This document shows positions 1 through 7,799 of a DNA stretch of 64,000 bases, piece by piece. Location of the stretch: assembly GCF_004348985.1 (NCBI RefSeq), contig NZ_SMKW01000040.1, forward strand, positions 1 to 64,000. Direction: 5' to 3'. The notes under the pieces are model-generated. The model did no database searches, was not told the DNA's origin, and was given only the letters and a program-made list of their open reading frames with translations. Origin of the DNA: Saccharopolyspora elongata. GTDB lineage: Bacteria; Actinomycetota; Actinomycetes; Mycobacteriales; Pseudonocardiaceae. The number at the start of each line of letters is the position of its first letter. Within the stretch, counting starts at the first letter, position 1. The position numbers and the translations under genes are program-made.

Positions 1-370
1 CCGCCCATCCCACCCGCTCGAACGCCCAGCTTCGGACCGACCAACATCGCAGGCCGAAGCGCCTGTTCATGTATTTGTGCCCGCTCACGAGCACTTCGAC
101 CCGGTCGTGAGCCCTCGCCAACGGCACCCCGCGCAGGGTGGCGGCGGACCGACCGGTGATGATCGACTCCGGCGGCAGGACGAGGGCTGCGGCCAGGCAG
201 CGGAGCGCATGGGTTATCTCGGTCACGCTGCTGCAGTAAACGCCGTGGATCACTCGCCGGTATTCGCCGCTCTTCCGCAGCTGGCGGTCGGTGATCCCTT
301 GGGAATGCGCCTGGGCGCAGGTCATCAGTCCGAAATCGACCGGCGTGGTGGCACTGATCAAAGTTGTCAT
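1..370 (-). CDS. AbiEi-antitoxin/DUF559-type protein, N-terminal part only
   Basis: The reverse strand stays open from ATG at 370 to the window edge (about 123 codons). The N-terminal protein begins MTTLISATTPVDFG and contains RQLRKSGEYRRVIHGVYC. That is the winged-helix 'recognise-and-repeat' opening typical of actinobacterial proteins annotated as type IV toxin-antitoxin AbiEi-family or DUF559 (very short patch repair-like endonuclease) proteins. The C-terminal half, where a nuclease domain would lie, is outside the window, so its presence cannot be judged. An in-frame ATG at 382 is an alternative start; neither has a clear ribosome binding site. These proteins are common as singletons in actinomycetes, so a working toxin-antitoxin pair should not be assumed. 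Family assignment is by pattern recognition. Confidence 0.6.
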   Translation of the reverse strand, partial: MTTLISATTPVDFGLMTCAQAHSQGITDRQLRKSGEYRRVIHGVYCSSVTEITHALRCLAAALVLPPESIITGRSAATLRGVPLARAHDRVEVLVSGHKYMNRRFGLRCWSVRSWAFERVGWA

Positions 371-477
371 GCATCGCAGCATGCGGGCTCGGTTCGGGAG
401 CTGTCATCAGCGTTGCGGAGATCTGTGGACAACCCCATCCACTGTGGATAGATGTGTCTAACCGGTCGGGGGAACCC

Positions 478-580
478 GCCGTTTTCGCGCGAAACCGGCG
501 TTTCCCGTGAGGGAGGTGCGCCGTTTTCGCGCGAAAACGGCGCACCTCGCGGGTGCCGGGTGGCGGTTTCGCGCGAAATC
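478..580. repeat. Three TTTCGCGCGAAA palindromes
   Basis: The 285-base gap between the AbiEi-type gene and the FAD oxidase holds no gene but three copies of a palindrome with core TTTCGCGCGAAA. The middle copy is a perfect 36-bp palindrome (513-548, centre between 530 and 531). The others are at about 478-504 and 564-580. Related copies lie at 49184-49199 and 54598-54660. They sit downstream of the oxidase, so they could act as a terminator or a protein-binding site. Function unknown. Confidence 0.85.
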
Positions 581-654
581 GTCATCCGGCATGGTCCGGT
601 CCTGGCGCGAGTCGGCCGCGGGTGGGTTGCCTCCCGCGGCCGCTGCGCGTCCGG

Positions 655-2271
655 TCAGGGCAGCCTGATCGACTGGGCGTGCTTGAACACGTCCCTCGGG
701 TCGTAGGCCTTCTTCGCCTGCTGCAGGCGCCGGTAGTTCCCCTTGAAGTACAGGTCGTGCCACGGGACGCCCGAGGCGTTCCACGCCGGGTCGCTGATGT
801 CGATGTCGCAGTAGTTGATGAAGCAGCCGTCGGTGACGTCGTTGGGTACCGGCACACCGCCGGTGTCCCGGTAGACGGCCTGGTAGAACCGCTGGTGCCA
901 GCCCACGTGGCGGTCGTCGTCCGCGGGGCCCTGCCAGGCGGTGCCCCACAGCAGCTTCATCACCGAGTCGCGGTGCGGGTTGGCGGTCGCGTCGGGCGCG
1001 ACGGTGTTGACCTTGCCGCCGAAGGACGCGATCGACACCACGAACGGCAGCTGCGCGTAGTCGGTGTTGGTCAGCTGCTCGTACAGCGCGGCGATCTGCG
1101 CGTCGGTGAAGCCCTTGCGGTGGTAGCTGGACTTGTACTTGTAGCGGTCGGTCGGGTTGCTCATCCACATCCCGGGCCAGCCGGTCGCGTGCAGCCACGG
1201 CAGCTTCCGGTGGTCGGTGACGGTGGGCGTCACGCCGACGCCTTCGCCGACCGCGTTGAGGAAGTCGTTGAGCAGCCGCGCCGCGTTGGGCAGGCCCGCG
1301 TCGATCTGCACGACCAGGTGGAACGGGCCGTACGCGCGGGTCGTCAGCTCCAGCCGGGAGAACAGCCCGGTGTAGGGGCTGTCCGGGCCGCTGTTGCGCT
1401 CCATCCAGGTGCCGTAGTTGCGCAGCAGCCGGGCGAACCGCTCGGGCGTCATCTGGTCCCAGGCCCACTCGCGGCGGTGGATCCACGCCTCCCGCGGCGG
1501 GACCGGCAGCAGCTTCGCCGGGTCGGTGCCGGTGGCGTTCGGGGCGCGGAACCAGAACCGCGTGACGACGCCGAAAGCGCCACCGCCGCCGCCGGTGTGC
1601 GCCCACCACAGCTCGCGGTTGGGGTCGTCGGCCTCCCGGGTCGCGACGATCGCCCGCGCGTTCCCGCCGGCGTCGACCACCACGACCTCCACCGCGTACA
1701 CGTGGTCGCTGATGTAGCCGTGCCGGCGGCTCAGCGGCCCGTAGCCGCTGCCGGTGACATGCCCGCCGACGCCGACGGTGTAGCAGGAGCCGCCGGGCAG
1801 GCAGACGCCCCACCGCTTGTAGAGCGTGTCGTAGACGTCGCCCAGCTCCGCGCCCGCCTCGACCATGATCGCGTTCATCTTGGTGTCGTGGGCGATCGCG
1901 TTCATCTGCGTCATGTCGATGAGGACCCGCACGTCGGGGTTGTCGACGAAGTTCTCGTAGCAGTGCCCGCCGCTGCGCACGCCGATGCGCTTGCCGCGCC
2001 GCGCCGCGTCGCCGACGGCCGCGACCACCTGCTCCGTCGTGGACGGCAGGCAGACGCTTTCGGGGTTGCTCACGAATCGCTGGTTCTGGCCCCTGGTCAG
2101 GCCGGCGAAGCGGACGTCCGCGGGGCCGACGGTGATGGCCGGGTTGGCGGCCGGTCCCACCTGCTGCGGGACGGTTGGTGCCGCGAGTGCTTCGGTGGTG
2201 GAGAGGACGGCGGCCGAGCCGCCGAGCGCCGCAGTCCAGGTGAGCAGGTTGCGGCGCGATAACGCGCTCAT
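655..2271 (-). CDS. Tat-exported berberine-bridge-type FAD oxidoreductase
   Basis: A 538-residue protein of the VAO/berberine bridge enzyme family, which oxidises alcohols, sugars or alkaloid-like substrates with FAD and O2. The N-terminus has a Tat signal (SRRNLL, then a hydrophobic stretch ending near ALA-AP at residue 31), so it is probably secreted. The PCMH-type FAD domain shows RSGGHCYENF with His103, the usual 8-alpha-histidyl FAD site. It also shows GGSCYTVGVGGH with Cys163, aligned with the 6-S-cysteinyl position, so FAD is probably bound bicovalently. A BBE domain with YCDIDISDP, and a W/N-rich segment before YFKGNYRRL, closes the protein. The start is supported by GGAGGAG upstream. 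Two dyads lie upstream (2401-2454). The substrate cannot be deduced. Confidence 0.9.
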   Translation of the reverse strand: MSALSRRNLLTWTAALGGSAAVLSTTEALAAPTVPQQVGPAANPAITVGPADVRFAGLTRGQNQRFVSNPESVCLPSTTEQVVAAVGDAARRGKRIGVRSGGHCYENFVDNPDVRVLIDMTQMNAIAHDTKMNAIMVEAGAELGDVYDTLYKRWGVCLPGGSCYTVGVGGHVTGSGYGPLSRRHGYISDHVYAVEVVVVDAGGNARAIVATREADDPNRELWWAHTGGGGGAFGVVTRFWFRAPNATGTDPAKLLPVPPREAWIHRREWAWDQMTPERFARLLRNYGTWMERNSGPDSPYTGLFSRLELTTRAYGPFHLVVQIDAGLPNAARLLNDFLNAVGEGVGVTPTVTDHRKLPWLHATGWPGMWMSNPTDRYKYKSSYHRKGFTDAQIAALYEQLTNTDYAQLPFVVSIASFGGKVNTVAPDATANPHRDSVMKLLWGTAWQGPADDDRHVGWHQRFYQAVYRDTGGVPVPNDVTDGCFINYCDIDISDPAWNASGVPWHDLYFKGNYRRLQQAKKAYDPRDVFKHAQSIRLP

Positions 2272-2400
2272 GCGAACTCCTCCGAGAGTGACTTGGTCCC
2301 CTGCGCCGTCGCGATCCGCGGACAGGCCGGACCGGCATCGACCTCATGGAGCAAAGGACAGATGACGCAGAGTCGCGGCCGCAGCGTCGATCACGGGCGG

Positions 2401-2454
2401 CTACACCCAATCGTGTAGATCTCTGCGCCAAAAGACATCACGTGATCACGTGAT
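2401..2454. promoter_or_regulatory. Two dyads upstream of the FAD oxidase
   Basis: The 2272-2516 gap contains CTACAC-N6-GTGTAG (2401-2418) and a perfect 18-bp palindrome ATCACGTGATCACGTGAT (2437-2454). Both are 130-185 bp upstream of the minus-strand oxidase start. They look like operator sites; no cognate intact regulator is adjacent. Confidence 0.45.
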
Positions 2455-2516
2455 TGACTCACTCTCGGTGGCTGCTCCGATCGGCCTACCCGAACGACGG
2501 GACCCCGGCCACGCGA

Positions 2517-3347
2517 CTACGACCACGCGCCCGCCGCGGCGGCCTGGGCGACGTAGTCGCCGAAGTCGACCGGTGCGCGCCCGAGCACCTGCCGAACCGC
2601 GTCGGTGGGCTCGGCGAGGTGCCCGGCGCGCATCGCGGCGAACATCGCGTCGACCTCCTCGACTTCGTCCTCCGACGCTCCCCCGGCCACGAGCTCGGCC
2701 CGGTACTCCTCGAGCGTGAGCTCCGCGTAGCGGATGGACCGCCCCGCGACATCGGCCATCATCTCGACGGCCTCACCGAACGTGAGCGCCCGAGGCCCTG
2801 AGAGCTCGTACACCTTCCCGTGGTGGCCGTCCGATGCCAGCAGGGCCGCCGCGACGTCGGCGACGTCCTGGACGTCGATGAACGGCTCCGGTGCGGAACC
2901 GATGGGCAGGGCCAGCAGACCTGCTCGCAGCGGCGCGCGCCACAGGCCCTCGTCGAAGTTCTGGTTGAAGTTGTTCGGCCGGATGATCGACCATTGCGCG
3001 CCGGAGTCGCGCACTGCCTCTCCCGCCGCGACCCCGCTCTTGAAGGGCTCCGGGGAACCAGCCGACGCCGCGTCCGGGCAGGGCCACGAACCGGCGGACA
3101 CCCGCCGCGACCGCATTCTCGACGAAAAGCCTTGTCAGCGCCGGGTTCTCGGGGGCCACGAGGTAGACCGCCGAGCCCCGTCCAGCGCGGCCGGCCAGGT
3201 TTCCCGGTCGGCCCAGTCGAACCGAACCTCGCCGGAGCGAGACGCGGCCCGGACGTGTTCGGCCGCCGCGCGCAGCGTGCTCACCAGCCGGCGTCCGGTC
3301 TTGCCCGTCGCTCCCAGCACCAGGATCGAATCCGCTTGTGTCGTCAT
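2517..3347 (-). pseudogene. NmrA-type NAD(P)H-binding protein, two frameshifts
   Basis: Fragments of one NmrA-like Rossmann protein are spread over two reading frames. Residues from 3347 read MTTQADSILVLGATGKTGRR (GxTGxxG nucleotide-binding motif) to about 3180. The sequence then continues in another frame (AVYLVAPENPALTRLFVENA) to about 3085, and returns to the first frame with GEAVRDSGAQWSIIRPNNFN to the end at 2517. A one-base loss near 3168-3180 and a compensating one-base gain near 3061-3085 explain this. Between them the original frame meets a stop at 3135. Without the shifts it would be a full-length protein of about 276 residues. It is divergent from a broken AraC gene, suggesting real decay of a two-gene module. 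Sequencing error in two homopolymer-rich spots is the alternative. Confidence 0.75.
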
Positions 3348-3435
3348 GGGAAGCAGTCAACCGGCGGCGGCGCGGGGCGGCCATGGCTCGTCGTACGCGG
3401 ACCATGTCCGATCGTCCGCCGCTGTCGTGGAGTTC

Positions 3436-3989
3436 ATGGACTTGTTCGACGACCTGCTGCGGGCGTCCGCGCGGTCGGTGCCGGTTTCAGCCGAACTGAG
3501 CTCTCCCCGCCGTGGGCGCTGCGGTTCGGGGACGCGGAATCCCTGACGCTGCTCGCGCCGCTGTCGGGCGAGGGCTGGATTTCCTTCGGGGACGGCGGGA
3601 AGGCGCGGCTGGCGCGGGCCGGTGACACCGCGATCGCGCGCGGCCCGGGGCCCTTCGCCATCTCCGACCGGCCCGAACCGGGACGCGCGGCGTCGGCCGA
3701 TCAGGCTGTGCTGCTGACCGCGACGTACCGCGTGCGGGGGTGTCGCGTACGACGCTGGCCGGCCGGTTCGCCGAGCTGGTGGGCGAGCCGCCGCTGACGT
3801 ACCTGACGTACTGGCGGATGACCTTGGCCGCTGACCTGCTGGCCGAATCCACCGACCCCGGTCGCCGCGATAGCGCACCGGGTCGGATATGCGGACGCCT
3901 TCGGCTTCAGCGCGGCTTTCAAACGGTTCCACGGCGTCAGCCCCAGCAAGTACCGCCAGGATGCCGAATGCACGATCCGGTGCGATTAA
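3436..3989 (+). pseudogene. AraC-family regulator, frameshifted and internally deleted
   Basis: The pieces are an N-terminal start MDLFDDLLRASAR; a cupin-like sensor segment (FSRTELSPPWALRFGDAESL, then LSGEGWISFGDGG and AGDTAIARGPGPFAI) in a second frame; then VSRTTLAGRFAELVGEPPLT in a third; and finally VAAIAHRVGYADAFGFSAAF KRFHGVSPSKYR, the second HTH and signature of AraC proteins, after another shift at about 3862. Breaks lie near 3465-3485, 3730-3745 and 3862. By comparison with the usual layout of these cupin-AraC regulators, about 100 residues between sensor and HTH are missing. It cannot make a normal regulator. It diverges from the broken NmrA gene it probably once controlled. Confidence 0.8.
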
Positions 3990-4007
3990 TCCACATAGGA
4001 CATATGA

Positions 4008-4045
4008 TCGAGAGGACCGTGCCCGGCCGGGCACGGTCCTCTCGA
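4008..4045. terminator. Perfect 38-bp palindrome, bidirectional terminator
   Basis: Positions 4008-4026 and 4027-4045 are exact reverse complements (19-bp arms, no loop bases). The element lies 5 bp past the methyltransferase stop codon and after the AraC remnant, where converging transcripts would end. There is no long U-tract on either side. Confidence 0.7.
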
Positions 4046-4049
4046 ACGG

Positions 4050-5105
4050 TCAGGCGGGGGACGCCACCAGCACGCTGGTCGGGGAGCTCGTCGCCCGCGT
4101 CTCCTCGTGGCGCAGGCCCGCCTTCTCGAACAGCGCCGTCAGCTCCGGCTCCGTCCGGACGTGGCCCGACAGCAGGCTCAGCATCACGATGTCCTCGAAC
4201 TTGCCGAAGTGCGGCGTGTCACCGGGCGGCAGCACCTCGTCGATCACCAGCAGCTTGCTCTCCGGCGACATCGCCGCCCGGATGTTGCGCAGGATGCTGA
4301 TCGCGTCCTCGTCCTTCCAGTCGTGGATGGTCCAGGACAGCACGTACACGTCGCCGCCGGTCGGCACCGAGTCGAAGAAGTCGCCGCCGACGCACTTCGC
4401 GCGGCCGGACAGGCCCGCCGCCCGCAGCACCTCCTCGGCCTCCGGCACCACCCGCGGCAGGTCGAAGACCTCCGCCGTCATCTCCGGGTAGCGCGCCAGG
4501 ATGGTGGCCACCAGGTGCCCCTGCCCGCCCGCGACGTCGACGAGGTGCCGCACGCCCGTCAGGTCGTAGGCCTCCAGCATCGCCGAGTTCACCATCCGGG
4601 CCATGCTGCCCATCGCGTCGTTGAACAGCTTCGCCAGCTCCGGGTGGTCGGCGAAGTGCGCCCACCACCCGCGGCCGTGCACGTGCTCGAAGGCCGGGCG
4701 GCCGCTGCGCAGGCTGTAGGCGAGCGCACCGAAGGAGCGCTGCCGCTCCGGCAGCCCGACGTAGCGGGCCAGGGCGCGCATGGAGCCCTCGCCGTCGCTG
4801 CGCAGCGTGGCCGCGAGCGGCGTCAGGTCGAACACCCGGGGCTCGACCTCGGTGAACACCCCGACGCTGGCCAGCGCCCGCAGGCCCCGGTAGAGGCTGT
4901 CGGCGTCCGCCTCGACGCGCGCGGCGATGTCGTCGACGTGCGTCGGCTCGCCGTGGATCGCGTCGGCGACACCGAGCTCGGCCACCGCGATCAGCAGCTG
5001 GCTGACCAGCGAGCTGTAGAGCATTTCGTACATGCGGACCGCGGGCGGCGCCTGCGTTCCCTCCGAGAGCACGCCGTAGGGCGTCGCCGAGCCGGGTTCG
5101 TTCAT
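4050..5105 (-). CDS. SAM-dependent O-methyltransferase
   Basis: A 351-residue class I methyltransferase of the type used on polyketide and aromatic natural products (O-methyltransferase family 2, TcmO/DnrK-like). An N-terminal dimerisation winged helix (about residues 25-100) precedes the SAM-binding motif VDVAGGQGH (189-197) and an acidic loop EVFDLPRVV. The catalytic-base region SWTIHDWKDED has His261 in the position of the general base. Length is normal. It lies 80 bp downstream of the acyl-CoA ligase on the same strand, so the two are probably co-transcribed; the ligase could activate an acid that this enzyme methylates before or after. That link is inferred. No other biosynthetic genes adjoin. 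Confidence 0.9.
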   Translation of the reverse strand: MNEPGSATPYGVLSEGTQAPPAVRMYEMLYSSLVSQLLIAVAELGVADAIHGEPTHVDDIAARVEADADSLYRGLRALASVGVFTEVEPRVFDLTPLAATLRSDGEGSMRALARYVGLPERQRSFGALAYSLRSGRPAFEHVHGRGWWAHFADHPELAKLFNDAMGSMARMVNSAMLEAYDLTGVRHLVDVAGGQGHLVATILARYPEMTAEVFDLPRVVPEAEEVLRAAGLSGRAKCVGGDFFDSVPTGGDVYVLSWTIHDWKDEDAISILRNIRAAMSPESKLLVIDEVLPPGDTPHFGKFEDIVMLSLLSGHVRTEPELTALFEKAGLRHEETRATSSPTSVLVASPA

Positions 5106-5185
5106 GACTCCCCTTCCCCATCCGGGCGCAGGCGCGCCCGGGCGCAGTGATCGAGAAACGGTTTGCGCCGCTTGTAAAACGGGCG

Positions 5186-6856
5186 TCAGACGTTGGTGAT
5201 GATCAGGTGGTCGGCGAAGCGTTCGCGGAGTTGCCGCTTGAGGACCTTGCCGGTCGCGCCAGTCGGGAAGTCCGCGTCGTCGCGAGCGACCACCGAACCG
5301 TGCACTTCGGACAGTCCGGCGGCGGCGAGCGCCGCGTTGATCGACGCGGTCAGGTCCGCCACCGGCTCGGCGTCGGGGCGCAGGCGCACCACGGCCAGCG
5401 GCACCTGCGCCCCGGGCGAGCGGGGATCGCTGACCCCGATCACCGAGCAGTCCGCCGCGAACCGGCAGCCGATGAGGATCGCCTCTTCCAGCGGCAGGCT
5501 GTAGACCGGGCCGCCGGAGGTGCGGATCACGTCAGGCACCCGGTCGAGGTGGATGAACCGGCCGCGTTCGTCGCGGTAGACGACGTCGCCGGTCAGCCAG
5601 TAGCCGGCGAACGACGACTTCACCGTCTGCTCGGTGTTGTTCCAGTAGCCGGGGGTCCGGGTCGGGGTCAGCACGCCCAGCCGCCCGGCGCGGCCCGGCC
5701 CGAGCTCGCGGCCGTCGTCGTCCAGGACCACGGCGCGGCGCACCACCTTGATCGGCGTGCCCACGCAGCGGCCGTAGTCGGTGCTGCCGAGCTCGCTGAC
5801 CTTGCGGAACAGCGCCATGCCCATCTCCGACGAGCCGAGCCCGTCGATGAACCGGCTGCCCGGCCGGGACCGGAGCCGGCCGGGGCGGCGGCCGTGCTGG
5901 ATGAGCGCCTTGATGTGCGCCTCGTGCGCGGCGTCGCCGGTGTTGATCCACGTGTGCACATGCCGGGCGTCGGCCGCGTCCAGGCCGATTTCGGCCAGGT
6001 CGGCCCAGGTTTGCGGGAACGCGGCGACGATGGTCGGCCGGAACCGGCGCATCGCCGCCCGCACCGCCGGGCCCCCGGTGTCGGCCATCACCAGCGTCGG
6101 CAGGCCGAGCAGGGTCGCGGTCATCAGGTAGCTGATGCCCGCCGAGTGCGACTGCGGCAATGCGGTGAGCAGCCGGTTGCGGGCCGCCGGTGGGAAGTTC
6201 CACAGCCGCCCGCGCTTGCCGAGGAAGAACTGGCGGTGGCCGAAGCTGGCGGCCTTCGGCGGGCCGGTGGTGCCGGAGGTGTGGCAGACCATCACCAGGT
6301 CGTCGTCGGCGTGGACGTACGGGAAGACGCCGGGGTGGGTGGCGTCGGCGGCGGGCGTGGTGGACAGCGCGGTCGGCTCGGTGTGGAACGCGAGCCGCTC
6401 GGTGTCCAGGCCGGCGTCGCGCAGCCGCTCGAGGCGGGGCCCGTCGGCCACGACGCCGAGCGCACCGATGCGGCCGAGGTACTCGGCCGCGACCTCCGGC
6501 TTCATCCGGCCGTTGACCAGCGCGGCGATCGCGCCGAGCGAGGTCAACGCCAGGAAGTGCAGGAACGAGTCGACGCCTTCCGGGACGTGCACGCCGACCA
6601 CGTCGCCCTTGCCGACGCCGTGCGCGTGGTACCAGGCCGCGTAGGCGTTGCGCACCTCCACCAGCCGGGCCAGGCCGTAGGCCTCGATCTCGCCTTCCGG
6701 CCGCTGGGCGAACAGGAACGCCCGGTCCGGGGCGGGGTTGTGCGCCGCCGCGCGGTCCAGGAAGTTGCCCATCCCCAGTTCCCGGTCCAGCAGCAACTTC
6801 AGCCGCGCGGGTAACGGAAGGCGCGCGTCGGGACGGATGTTCTCGAGTGCGATCAT
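5186..6856 (-). CDS. Long-chain acyl-CoA synthetase (FadD6/FATP-like AMP-forming ligase)
   Basis: A 556-residue ANL-superfamily adenylating enzyme. It activates a carboxylic acid to acyl-AMP and then acyl-CoA. Visible motifs are the P-loop HTSGTTGPPKAASFGHRQ (about residue 190), INTGDAAHEAHIKALI, the adenine-site GSSEMGMAL, YWLTGDVVYRD with the hinge after it, and the C-terminal lysine region FPTGATGKVLKRQLR. The order and the weak GRMK segment resemble the very-long-chain/FadD6 branch rather than aryl ligases. ATG at 6856 is preferred over longer in-frame starts because AAGGAG lies just upstream and it gives the family-typical N-terminus. It heads a two-gene operon with the methyltransferase. 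Confidence 0.88.
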   Translation of the reverse strand: MIALENIRPDARLPLPARLKLLLDRELGMGNFLDRAAAHNPAPDRAFLFAQRPEGEIEAYGLARLVEVRNAYAAWYHAHGVGKGDVVGVHVPEGVDSFLHFLALTSLGAIAALVNGRMKPEVAAEYLGRIGALGVVADGPRLERLRDAGLDTERLAFHTEPTALSTTPAADATHPGVFPYVHADDDLVMVCHTSGTTGPPKAASFGHRQFFLGKRGRLWNFPPAARNRLLTALPQSHSAGISYLMTATLLGLPTLVMADTGGPAVRAAMRRFRPTIVAAFPQTWADLAEIGLDAADARHVHTWINTGDAAHEAHIKALIQHGRRPGRLRSRPGSRFIDGLGSSEMGMALFRKVSELGSTDYGRCVGTPIKVVRRAVVLDDDGRELGPGRAGRLGVLTPTRTPGYWNNTEQTVKSSFAGYWLTGDVVYRDERGRFIHLDRVPDVIRTSGGPVYSLPLEEAILIGCRFAADCSVIGVSDPRSPGAQVPLAVVRLRPDAEPVADLTASINAALAAAGLSEVHGSVVARDDADFPTGATGKVLKRQLRERFADHLIITNV

Positions 6857-7010
6857 GCTGGTGCTCCTTCGGGGACCACCCGGGGCGCGAACCGGCCCGG
6901 GCGGACGGCAGGAGGAAACGGCACGGCGCACCGCGAACGGGGCCGCGCCGACGAACACAATCGTCCACAGGGGACAATGCCCTGCTTCTTCAGCGGCGCT
7001 GGACCAGGCC

Positions 7011-7294
7011 TGCACCGCCGCGGGTTCTCAGAGGCTGTTTTGGAAGTGGTGCAGTCGGGTGTAGTACCGCAGGCTTTGTCTTTTGAAGCGGCGAAGCCGC
7101 TTAGCCCACCTACGCAACTCGCACCGCCGCGGGTTCTCAGACGTCGCCTGACGAGGACAGCCCCGATGCCGCGTATTGGACATACGTAAGTCGGGGATCC
7201 CACAGCCAGGCGGCGTCTGAGGTTCCGCCACCCGCACCGCTACGCAGAACGAGTTTGGAAACAGTCCCTCTGAGGTTCGGCCACCCGCACCGCC
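7011..7294. repeat. Gene-free nested repeat element with IS-like ends
   Basis: The 6857-7310 gap has no credible gene. It holds a 21-bp direct repeat (7011-7031 and 7120-7140, both containing CCGCGGGTTCTCAG) and a 25-bp direct repeat (7216-7240 and 7270-7294, containing TCTGAGGTTC and CCACCCGCACCGC). An outer inverted pair is CTCAGAGG-CTGTTT (7027-7040) with its complement at 7256-7274. An inner inverted pair has 14 of 15 matches (7136-7150 with 7207-7221). At the centre CCCCGA/TCGGGG encloses CGTAT/ATACG (7161-7196). The CAGAGG(GA)CTGTTT ends resemble insertion-sequence termini, so this may be a MITE or IS remnant. Confidence 0.6.
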
Positions 7295-7310
7295 GCGCAG
7301 GACGAGCCTG

Positions 7311-7685
7311 CTAGACGGGCTGACCTTCGTAGACGGTGATCAGGTAGCCGTCGGGGTCCTCGAAGATGAACTCACGGCCGCAGGAACCGTCGCAGATCGG
7401 CTTGCTGATCGGCACGCCGGCGGCGGTGAGCTGCTCGTGCAGCTTGTCGGGGTTCTCCGCCTTGATCCAGACGACGACGCCGTGCCCGACCTTGGCGACC
7501 TCGTCGAGGTCGATCGTGGCCTGGCGCAGCGCGATGCGGATCGGCGCGGCGGCCAGCACCGCCGCGTTGGGCACCTTGGATTCCACAGTGGAGAATCCGA
7601 CGACCTCGGTGTAGAACCGCCGCGCCCGCTCCAGGTCGCGCACCTGCAGGGTCAGGAAGTCCGGTCCGACTACGTTTGTGGACAC
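7311..7685 (-). CDS. VOC-superfamily (glyoxalase-like) protein
   Basis: A 124-residue single-domain protein with the beta-alpha-beta-beta-beta metalloprotein fold. FLTLQVRDLERARRFYTEVV opens the first module and EFIFEDPDGYLITVYEGQPV closes the second; the Glu of VYE and a His/Gln in the first strand are the likely metal ligands. Such proteins act as dioxygenases, glyoxalases or resistance proteins binding small ligands; nothing here fixes the role. GTG at 7685 is chosen because TAGGAGC precedes it at normal spacing and the upstream in-frame extension is Arg-rich and unlike the family. It follows the LuxR regulator on the same strand, 114 bp after its stop. Confidence 0.82.
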   Translation of the reverse strand: MSTNVVGPDFLTLQVRDLERARRFYTEVVGFSTVESKVPNAAVLAAAPIRIALRQATIDLDEVAKVGHGVVVWIKAENPDKLHEQLTAAGVPISKPICDGSCGREFIFEDPDGYLITVYEGQPV

Positions 7686-7799
7686 CACAGCTCCTAACGG
7701 GAATCGGGTGATTGGGGCCGGTGGAAAGGACTTCCGCCTTCTTCGGCGGGTCTCCGACCGGCTCGCAACCAGCATCCCCGCCCGGGCCGCCGACGGTCA

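Noticed and set aside
458..2431. Long open frame overlapping the FAD oxidase
   Set aside because: It is Arg/Gly/Pro-rich in a shifted frame of the same strand, a GC-bias shadow of the oxidase at 655-2271, with no family motif.
2773..3405. 210-residue open frame in the NmrA pseudogene
   Set aside because: Only its middle part (about 3085-3168) is homologous to the NmrA fold; the ends are frame-shifted noise from the broken gene.
6853..7237. Short open frames between the ligase and VOC genes
   Set aside because: They run through the nested repeat element, have no ribosome binding site and read different frames of the same repeated DNA.
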